NCBI GenBank assembly: GCA_018713425.1
Contig: DVOT01000148.1
Location: forward strand, 1-16,111
Length of the DNA stretch: 16,111 nucleotides
Direction: 5' to 3'
Source of the DNA: Alectryocaccomicrobium faecavium
GTDB lineage: Bacteria; Bacillota; Clostridia; Christensenellales; Aristaeellaceae
Each line of letters begins with the position of its first letter. The stretch's first letter is position 1. This document shows, in pieces, positions 11,154 through 16,111 of the stretch. The notes under the pieces are model-generated. The model had not been told where the DNA came from, ran no database searches, and saw only the letters and a program-made list of their open reading frames with translations. A program made the translations under genes and the position numbers.

Positions 11154-11177
11154 TTCATGAGCCTTGCAATTCATGAA
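11154..11177 (-). promoter_or_regulatory. Hairpin beside the rpoB ribosome binding site
   Basis: TTCATGA and TCATGAA (arms at 11177-11171 and 11160-11154) form a 7-bp stem with a 10-nt loop. Its 3' arm overlaps the first bases of the GAAGGGG Shine-Dalgarno sequence (11156-11150). Pairing could modulate rpoB translation, but the stem is AT-rich and the core GGGG stays free. Confidence 0.35.
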
Positions 11178-11264
11178 AACTTCCCATGCCAGACCGCGTA
11201 AAATTTTCGCGATTTCCCCTATTGCACTTTTGCCCAAAACGGTGTACAATGAGCGCAAGCGCCG

Positions 11265-11283
11265 AAAAAGGGGAGGTTTCCCC
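11265..11283 (-). terminator. Terminator-like hairpin inside the rpoB leader
   Basis: On the minus strand GGGGA-AACC-TCCCC is followed directly by TTTTT. The stem is only 5 bp, weak for a full terminator, but its position within a foldable leader makes it a possible attenuator or pause site. Confidence 0.35.
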
Positions 11284-11332
11284 GTTAGAGAACAGGAAAT
11301 CCGGCACTTTGTCCATATGAGTGCAATTTAGT

Positions 11333-11361
11333 ATTATAGCATGTTTTTTGCCGCATGTCAA
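11333..11361 (-). promoter_or_regulatory. Consensus sigma-A-type promoter of rpoBC
   Basis: On the minus strand a perfect TTGACA (11361-11356), a 17-nt spacer and a perfect TATAAT (11338-11333), with TGC just before it (extended -10). The predicted start is A near 11327. AT-rich sequence upstream (11380-11430) could act as an UP element. A promoter this strong directly before rpoB fits its separation from the L7/L12 genes. Confidence 0.9.
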
Positions 11362-11520
11362 TTCATCGCAACGGCAAAAAACGCGATTTCCTGCTGGAAT
11401 TTTCAGTTTTAACCAATTATTTACTTTGCAAGTTTTCCTGCATTATTTGCCATACATTGAAGTTTTTGCGTCAAATTTGATTCTTATGGATTTCGTCACA
11501 GTTTTTTGCGCAATTTGGAA
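11362..11520. other. AT-rich divergent intergenic segment
   Basis: This stretch lies between the back-to-back promoters of rpoB (minus) and the glycosyltransferase (plus). It is distinctly more AT-rich than the flanking genes. No gene, RNA gene or strong palindrome is visible. TTTCGTCACA at 11491-11500 recurs upstream of the next promoter at 12510-12519. Confidence 0.6.
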
Positions 11521-11550
11521 TTGGTTTTTCCGCCGCAAACATGGTATAAT
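11521..11550 (+). promoter_or_regulatory. Extended -10 promoter for the glycosyltransferase gene
   Basis: A perfect TATAAT (11545-11550) is preceded by TGG, giving an extended -10. The -35 is weak (TTGGTT, 11521-11526, 18-nt spacer), as is common with extended -10 promoters. The expected start is near 11557. A hairpin of 8 bp with one G-U pair and a TTTA loop (11566-11585) follows in the leader. Confidence 0.75.
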
Positions 11551-11603
11551 ACGATAGATATAGTACGTGCTTCTTTAGAAGCATGCGGCCAATTTTCTGG
11601 ATC

Positions 11604-11609
11604 AAGGAG
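11604..11609 (+). promoter_or_regulatory. Ribosome binding site of the glycosyltransferase
   Basis: AAGGAG lies 4 nt before the ATG at 11614 and 7 nt before the adjacent ATG at 11617. The second ATG is preferred; the two starts differ by one methionine. Confidence 0.7.
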
Positions 11610-11616
11610 TTTCATG

Positions 11617-12303
11617 ATGGCAACCGCCGTAGTGATCCCGGCTTACAAGCCGGATGAAAGCCTGCTCGATCTGCTCCGCGCGCTGCGCGAGCGCACCTTC
11701 ATCGATAACCTGGTGGTGGTGGACGATGGGAGCGGCCCGCAGTACGAGTCCATCTTTGCCCAAGCGGCCCAGCTATGCACGCTAAAGCGGCATGCGCAAA
11801 ACCGCGGCAAGGGCGCGGCCATCCGCACGGGGCTGGAGGCGCTGGGCAGGGCCTATAATGTGGTCACCGCCGATTGCGATGGGCAGCATACCCCCAGCGA
11901 TATCGAAAAAATCGCCCGTGCCATTGATGGCGCGCTGGTGCTGGGCGTGCGCCGCAAGCGCGAAATGCCCCTTCGCTCCAAAATGGGCAACACGCTCACC
12001 TGCCTCACCTTCGCGCTGGTGTCGCACCGCTGGATTTCGGATACGCAAACCGGCCTGCGCGGCATTCCGCAAAGCTTTCTGGAAGTGTGCCGCCAACTGG
12101 AGGGCGACCGGTACGAGTACGAGATGCACATGTTGCTGGAAGCCTGCCGCCGCGGCCTGCCCATCCGCGAGGTGGAAATCGAAACCGTTTATATCGATAA
12201 CAACCGCGGTTCCCACTTCCATACCCTGCGCGATGGCAAGCGCATTTACCGCCTGCTGCTGGGCTGGAAGAAAAAATTACGTGCCGAGAAAAAGAAACCT
12301 TAG
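11617..12303 (+). CDS. Family 2 glycosyltransferase, polyprenol-phosphate sugar transferase-like
   Basis: This is a 228-residue GT-A-fold glycosyltransferase. The N terminus MATAVVIPAYKPDE leads into VVVDDGSG with the nucleotide-sugar-binding aspartates D36 and D37. NRGKGAAIRTGLEAL (62-76) and the metal-binding DxD as D86-C-D88 in TADCDGQH follow, then the acceptor-side motif DTQTGLRG (142-149). This order is typical of the dolichol/polyprenol-phosphate mannose or glucose synthase-like subgroup, which moves a sugar from an NDP-sugar to a lipid phosphate at the inner face of the membrane. No membrane helix is visible; a basic C-terminal tail (KKKLRAEKKKP) could aid membrane contact. Donor and acceptor cannot be told. 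It forms its own unit, with a promoter at 11521-11550 and a terminator at 12323-12358. An upstream in-frame extension to 11506 would include the promoter and is rejected. Confidence 0.88.
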   Translation: MATAVVIPAYKPDESLLDLLRALRERTFIDNLVVVDDGSGPQYESIFAQAAQLCTLKRHAQNRGKGAAIRTGLEALGRAYNVVTADCDGQHTPSDIEKIARAIDGALVLGVRRKREMPLRSKMGNTLTCLTFALVSHRWISDTQTGLRGIPQSFLEVCRQLEGDRYEYEMHMLLEACRRGLPIREVEIETVYIDNNRGSHFHTLRDGKRIYRLLLGWKKKLRAEKKKP

Positions 12304-12322
12304 TCTGTTACACAAATATTTC

Positions 12323-12358
12323 AACCCCGTTCTGCCAACAGACCGGGGTTTGTTTTTT
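12323..12358 (+). terminator. Intrinsic terminator after the glycosyltransferase gene
   Basis: AACCCCGTTCTG (12323-12334) pairs with CAGACCGGGGTT (12339-12350) around a CCAA loop. This is a 12-bp stem with one mismatch, followed by TG and six T (12353-12358). It lies 20 bp after the stop codon and is a clear Rho-independent terminator for the plus strand. Confidence 0.92.
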
Positions 12359-12523
12359 GCCTTCGACATATTTCGAGCCATTTCACCGCGTGCAAAAATT
12401 TTTTCTACTATTGTATAGGACAAATCCTCGCCCATCCCGCGCTGCCATTTTCTGCCAGCTATGAAGGAAAATCTTGTCGATGTAATATAATCAAGAAAAT
12501 TTGAAATATTTTCGTCACACCAA
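12359..12523. other. Intergenic region upstream of the surface-protein promoter
   Basis: No gene, RNA gene or strong inverted repeat is visible between the terminator and the promoter. The part from about 12390 to 12520 is AT-rich. TTTCGTCACA (12510-12519), shared with the glycosyltransferase promoter region, ends 4 bp before the -35. Confidence 0.5.
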
Positions 12524-12552
12524 TTGACAAGAGCCGAAACATATGATAGAAT
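12524..12552 (+). promoter_or_regulatory. Strong sigma-A-type promoter of the surface-protein gene
   Basis: A perfect -35 TTGACA (12524-12529), a 17-nt spacer and the -10 TAGAAT (12547-12552), preceded by TGA (extended -10). The predicted start is near 12559, giving a leader of about 38 nt. The ribosome binding site AGGGGG (12583-12588) is 8 nt before the ATG. Confidence 0.88.
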
Positions 12553-12596
12553 ACCGGCAGATGGATACAAATACCTTGTTTGAGGGGGAATTGACC

Positions 12597-15500
12597 ATGA
12601 AACTGAAAGGACGAGTGCTTGCGCTGACGATGGCTCTGATGCTGATCATCACCTCGATGAGCGGCTTTGCCTTGGCGGAAAGCGTAAGTATCAGTGTGAA
12701 TGCCACTGCCAACGCAGATGGCACCACCAACGTTTCCGCCAGCTTCAGCGGCTTCCCGGCCAACGCCGGGAATGCCACCAGTACGCTGGAGGGAGACGGG
12801 CAAACATTGGGCCCCATCGAATTGAATGTGCAAGCGGACGGAACGGCTTCTTTCAGGAAAGACAATATGAAGCTGTACTCCGGCGACTACACCATCACGG
12901 CCTATCTGGACGGCGAATTGTGTGGCTCCGCTTCCTTCACTGTGACGGGCGCGCCCAGCCGGGAGGAAAAAAAGGAAGAATCCAGCGAATCCTCTTCGGA
13001 AAACGAGCAGGAAAATACGAACGAGAGTGAAGGCAGCCAGGCGCCCAGCGACGCCGAAAATGGCGCCACGCCGATGAGCGCGGAGCCGGAAACGACATCC
13101 TCGTACAACCCGGAGCTCACCACGAAAACGCGTGTGCACGAAGGCCAGCTCCAGATCCTCGCAACGATCACGGGCCTGCCGGAGACGGTGGCAGTTATCA
13201 ATATGAGCATTGAGCACGGCACTGGCGGCGACCGTTACACAAATGTTAAAACCGAAGACGGAACTTTCCAAACGGTTTTCACGGCGGATTCCGTCACCCC
13301 GGGCAAATACCAGATCACGGCGCAGATCAAGTATACTGACCCCGACAAAGTGGAAGTAGACGCTTCCCTCAGCAAAGCGGCGGAGTTTGTCCCCGCTGCG
13401 CCGACCATCACTTCCGAAGCTTCCTACACGGATGGCACGGACTACACGCTGACCTGGACGGACGACGTCGCCTATGCGGACAATACCTCCATCAGCTACT
13501 ATGTGGCTTATTGGGGCATTCCGGAGGAGGAAGAAGAGGCCGACTGGATTCCGCTGGCGCCCGTCAACGAGAAGCAGTATAAACTCTCGGCGGAAATGCT
13601 CGCGCAGTATGGCAAGCAATATGCTGTGCGCACCATCGCGAAGGTGGGCGACGAAACAATCGCCGGCGGATATGATGAGATTACCCTGACCGCTACCGAT
13701 GCGCCCGTAGCCACCATTGACGTTGCCGACGTGGCGCTGGACAGCGATGGTAAAGCCACCGTAACCGCCACCGTAACGATTCCCGAAGGCGCGACCCTTC
13801 AGGGCGTATGGTTCAGAAACGATACACTCTCAATCGACCAGCCGGGCACGGCGGTGGAAGGCGAATCCAACAAATTTACATTTGAGGCAACAGAGGCGAG
13901 CGACGAATACTATGTCGCGGTTCGGCTGGCGGAAAATCCTCAGCCGATCATGGAAGGTTTTGCGGTAACCGCCTATGTGGCTCCTGTGACCGTAAGCATT
14001 GACGCCGACGCATTCCAGGACAGCATTACCGCGGAATTTGCCAACCTGCCATCCAGCGCGACACGGATTGCCATCATCGTGAGGGGCGATGGCGTCGATC
14101 AGCGGTATTATGCGCAGGTGAGCGAAGGTACTACTACTTCCTTCACCAGCAACGACGCCACACAGATCGCGTTGCTGAGCACCCCCGGCACCTATACCAT
14201 CAGTGCCTCTTACGAAAGCAATGGCGGCTGGATTTACCCCGAGGGGCAGAATAACATCGAAGTGACCGTTGGCAAGGCGGCGCCTGTCATTGATGACAGT
14301 AACCCCTCCTATACGCCCGGCTCTACTTACAAGCTGACCTGGACGAACAATGCCAACGAGTACGCTGACAGCGTAGAGATTACCTACATCGTCGGCCTAC
14401 TAAAAGAAAACGGCGTTGTAGCCAACGATTCCGACTGGGAAGTGTTGGCCAGCGGCCTGACGGAAACGAGCTACACCATCCCCGCTTCTTACTTTGAGAG
14501 CACGGGGGCGCGTACCTTCGGCGTGCGCGCATCGTACAACGGATCGCTGAGCGATCCCGACACCATCACCCTGACCAACGAGGGCAGTCCGCGCTTTGTG
14601 AAAGCGCCGGAAACCCTGCTCTACCCGGACGAGAATGGCGATTATGCCATCTCGGTCGAAATCGAAGGTCTCCCGGCAAACGAAGAAATCTCCCTGTATG
14701 CCGGCGAAAACGAGATCGACAGCCAAACCAGTTCTGAAGCTGGTACTGTAACGTTTAACGCTGCTAAGCTGTCGAACATCACTGACGCTTCTGTTGTCGT
14801 GACTTTCAAGAATGCGGCCAATGAGACGATCGATGGTCTCAAAGCTACCATCCAGCTCGCGCCCGCCGTTCCCGCAATCACCTCGGGCACGGAGATCGAG
14901 CACAAAGCTGGCGAAGCGCTGACGATCACTTGGGGCGAAGTCACTGGTGCGACGGACTACATCGTGAAGATCGACGGCAAGGAGCATTCGACCATCAAGG
15001 GCACCGACATCACCATCCCCGGCAGCTATTTCGAGGACGGCAAGAGCTACGCCATCACCATCGAAGCCCGCAAGGGCAGCGGCGAAACCGCCGTGGTAGG
15101 CAAGCCCGCCACCGTGAACGTGGCCGTGGGCACGCAGCCGCTCGCGGAAGGCACCTTCACCGTGGAAGAAGCGCTGCTGGATTCCAACGGCACCGCGACG
15201 GTGCGCATCTCCGCTTCGAACCTGGATCCGCGCGTGGTTTCCATCCGCATGACGCATGGCGCGACCACGCAGCTCTTCACCGACCTGAGCCAGCCCATGG
15301 AACTCACCATCCCGAATGTGACTTCCAGTCAGATTTCCCTCGTGGTGGTGCAGAACACGGCGGACCCCTCTGTGGTGCGCGCGACTTCCCTGGATGTGGC
15401 CCTCGTCATCGAGAGTTCCCTCCCCCGCTACACCCTGTCCACGGACGAGGTTTCCATGAGCGCGGAGGGCGCGAAGTTCGAACTCGTCATCTATAACCTG

Positions 15501-16111
15501 CCGGAAGACGCGCAGCGCCTGGCCGTGAACCTGAGCGGCGAAAAGAACGACAACATCCAGGTGACCGACGCCCTGCGCGACGCAAACGGCAACATCACCC
15601 TGGAAATTGGCAGTACGGCCTATCCGTTCAAGGCGCTGAGCCAGCCGGGCGAGCACACGGTGCGCGTGACGTATCAGGACGGCGCTGGCGCTTGGCCGCA
15701 AATCGGCGAGGTTGGCTCCCTCACCGTGAAGCCCGCCACCCCCGTGCTCTCCAGCAGCGAGGACACGATTTCCTCGGGCGACGGCTACACCCTCACCTTC
15801 ACAGACGATGTGAAGAACGAATATGGCGTAACCTACGAATACGCCTTCCAGGACGAAGCGACCGGCGCTTATGGCGCTTGGACGCAGACGGCGGAAAAAA
15901 CCGTAACCATCCCAGCTGCCTCTTTGCCGGACGCGGAAACCTTTACCATCGGCGTGCGCGCGCAGTCGGGCGGCGTGTATAGCGACATCGCCACCGTGCG
16001 CGTTTCCATCAAATCGCTGACGGTAACCATCACCCCCGAAGTCGTGCCCTATTCCGGCAAGGACGAAACCGTCTCCGTCACCGTGGATGGCATCGGCCAG
16101 GCGCACCGGGG
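12597..16111 (+). CDS. Large secreted repeat protein with FN3-like and Ig-like modules, 3' end beyond window
   Basis: The frame stays open from the ATG at 12597 to the window end (1171 full codons), so the C terminus and any anchor are unseen. Residues 1-27 form a signal peptide: a basic start MKLKGR, a hydrophobic core and a likely cleavage after FALA (residue 27). A beta-rich module (28-118) is followed by an acidic, Ser/Glu-rich linker (about 119-170). FN3-like modules then lie at about 268-365, 562-660, 758-844 and 1047-1138, separated by one or two other beta-sandwich modules. Modules before the linker or an FN3 unit often end in a PG-x-Y-T-I-x-A strand (95-102, 235-242, 530-537, 1017-1024). 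Only one cysteine (C109) is seen. The most likely role is as an extracellular surface protein or adhesin. No catalytic motif is seen, and binding partners cannot be named. Confidence 0.88.
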   Translation, partial: MKLKGRVLALTMALMLIITSMSGFALAESVSISVNATANADGTTNVSASFSGFPANAGNATSTLEGDGQTLGPIELNVQADGTASFRKDNMKLYSGDYTITAYLDGELCGSASFTVTGAPSREEKKEESSESSSENEQENTNESEGSQAPSDAENGATPMSAEPETTSSYNPELTTKTRVHEGQLQILATITGLPETVAVINMSIEHGTGGDRYTNVKTEDGTFQTVFTADSVTPGKYQITAQIKYTDPDKVEVDASLSKAAEFVPAAPTITSEASYTDGTDYTLTWTDDVAYADNTSISYYVAYWGIPEEEEEADWIPLAPVNEKQYKLSAEMLAQYGKQYAVRTIAKVGDETIAGGYDEITLTATDAPVATIDVADVALDSDGKATVTATVTIPEGATLQGVWFRNDTLSIDQPGTAVEGESNKFTFEATEASDEYYVAVRLAENPQPIMEGFAVTAYVAPVTVSIDADAFQDSITAEFANLPSSATRIAIIVRGDGVDQRYYAQVSEGTTTSFTSNDATQIALLSTPGTYTISASYESNGGWIYPEGQNNIEVTVGKAAPVIDDSNPSYTPGSTYKLTWTNNANEYADSVEITYIVGLLKENGVVANDSDWEVLASGLTETSYTIPASYFESTGARTFGVRASYNGSLSDPDTITLTNEGSPRFVKAPETLLYPDENGDYAISVEIEGLPANEEISLYAGENEIDSQTSSEAGTVTFNAAKLSNITDASVVVTFKNAANETIDGLKATIQLAPAVPAITSGTEIEHKAGEALTITWGEVTGATDYIVKIDGKEHSTIKGTDITIPGSYFEDGKSYAITIEARKGSGETAVVGKPATVNVAVGTQPLAEGTFTVEEALLDSNGTATVRISASNLDPRVVSIRMTHGATTQLFTDLSQPMELTIPNVTSSQISLVVVQNTADPSVVRATSLDVALVIESSLPRYTLSTDEVSMSAEGAKFELVIYNLPEDAQRLAVNLSGEKNDNIQVTDALRDANGNITLEIGSTAYPFKALSQPGEHTVRVTYQDGAGAWPQIGEVGSLTVKPATPVLSSSEDTISSGDGYTLTFTDDVKNEYGVTYEYAFQDEATGAYGAWTQTAEKTVTIPAASLPDAETFTIGVRAQSGGVYSDIATVRVSIKSLTVTITPEVVPYSGKDETVSVTVDGIGQAHR
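12951..13106 (+). other. Acidic, Ser/Glu-rich low-complexity linker in the surface protein
   Basis: Residues about 119-170 are dominated by Glu, Ser, Asn, Thr and Pro and contain no predicted beta-strand pattern. The segment separates the first Ig-like module from the rest and is probably a flexible, exposed spacer, perhaps a glycosylation site (inference). Confidence 0.7.
13398..16010 (+). repeat. Four diverged FN3-like protein repeats
   Basis: The repeats lie at 13398-13691, 14280-14576, 14868-15128 and 15735-16010. Each begins P-x-(I/L)-x-S-like, then has an aromatic core strand (YTLTWTDD, YKLTWTNN, LTITWGEV, YTLTFTDD). A TIP-(A/G)-(S/A) turn follows (TIPASYFE, TIPGSYFE, TIPAASLP; KLSAEMLA in the first). 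A final strand reads VR-x or its equivalent (AVRTIAK, GVRASYN, TIEARKG, GVRAQSG). Starts are spaced about 294, 196 and 289 residues, consistent with two, one and two modules in between. DNA identity is low, so these are old duplications at the protein level. Confidence 0.75.

Larger units (their letters stand above)
11140..11327 (-). promoter_or_regulatory. Candidate structured 5' leader of rpoB
   Basis: The predicted transcript starts near 11327 and runs about 188 nt before the rpoB ATG. Folded by hand it gives nested helices. P1 pairs the extreme 5' end ATTGCACT (11327-11320) with AGTGCAAT (11228-11221). P2 pairs AAGTGCCGGA (11309-11300) with TTCGGCGCTT (11266-11257), with two G-U pairs. 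P3 is GGGGA (11283-11279) with TCCCC (11274-11270), followed by five U. A second GGGGAAA (11219-11213), and ATTTCC inside P2, could form competing pairings. This suggests an attenuator or protein-binding leader. It does not match an RNA family I can name, and no covariation can be assessed here. Confidence 0.45.

Noticed and set aside
7579..11160. A 1193-codon open frame antisense to almost all of rpoB
   Set aside because: It lies opposite a fully conserved gene and encodes a His/Ala/Arg-rich sequence with no recognisable domain. It is explained by rpoB avoiding TTA, CTA and TCA codons in a GC-rich genome.
11155..11316. Possible leader peptide starting MDKVPDF in the rpoB leader
   Set aside because: There is no Shine-Dalgarno sequence before its ATG (11316), no run of regulatory codons, and the reading overlaps the rpoB ribosome binding site region.
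11506..11616. N-terminal extension of the glycosyltransferase
   Set aside because: It would include the promoter and the leader hairpin. The family start and ribosome binding site are at 11604-11619.
12459..13619. A 386-codon minus-strand open frame across the start of the surface protein
   Set aside because: It overlaps the strong plus-strand promoter and the signal peptide, has no visible domain, and runs through the AT-rich intergenic region only by chance.
14930..15496. A 188-codon plus-strand open frame inside the surface protein
   Set aside because: Out of frame with the repeat protein; a His/Arg/Gly-rich translation typical of a shifted GC-rich frame.
14400..16106. A 568-codon open frame antisense to the surface protein
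   Set aside because: The plus-strand frame has a promoter, ribosome binding site, signal peptide and repeat modules; the antisense translation has none of these.

Overview
The window looks like a chromosomal piece of a Gram-positive, fairly GC-rich member of the Firmicutes (Bacillota), most likely a Clostridia-type organism. The evidence is the gene order rpoB-rpoC-(L7Ae-like ybxF)-rpsL-rpsG-fusA-tuf with the small K-turn-binding protein between rpoC and rpsL, the high similarity of all these proteins to Firmicutes versions, strong AGGAGG-type ribosome binding sites, and a large secreted repeat protein with a Gram-positive-style signal peptide. The exact lineage cannot be told from the sequence alone.

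Left part (1-11361, minus strand): transcription and translation core. Read in the direction of transcription it starts with a consensus sigma-A-type promoter (11361-11333). A leader of about 190 nt that can be folded into a nested structure follows, then rpoB and rpoC with 20 bp between them. A GC-rich perfect hairpin and a second promoter (3679-3651) lie in the rpoC-ybxF gap. The second promoter should drive ybxF-rpsL-rpsG-fusA-tuf; tuf runs off the left edge after 37 codons. The rpsL-rpsG gap is unusually long (175 bp) and holds hairpins and short tandem repeats.

Middle (11140-11616): an AT-rich divergent intergenic region. It carries the rpoB promoter and leader on the minus strand and an extended -10 promoter for a glycosyltransferase on the plus strand. 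The usual rplK-rplA-rplJ-rplL genes are not upstream of rpoB.

Right part (11521-16111, plus strand): a single-gene transcription unit for a soluble family 2 glycosyltransferase (polyprenol-phosphate sugar transferase-like), ended by a clear intrinsic terminator. A separate strong promoter follows, with a very large secreted protein that is still open at the window end (1171 codons seen). It is built from FN3-like modules separated by one or two other beta-sandwich (Ig-like) modules and is probably a cell-surface protein or adhesin. The core genes make RNA polymerase and translation machinery; the two right-hand genes are envelope-related, and no functional link between the two groups can be shown.

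The most interesting points are the foldable rpoB leader with a terminator-like hairpin, a shared spacer design in all four promoters, the separation of rpoBC from the L7/L12 cluster, and the modular surface protein.
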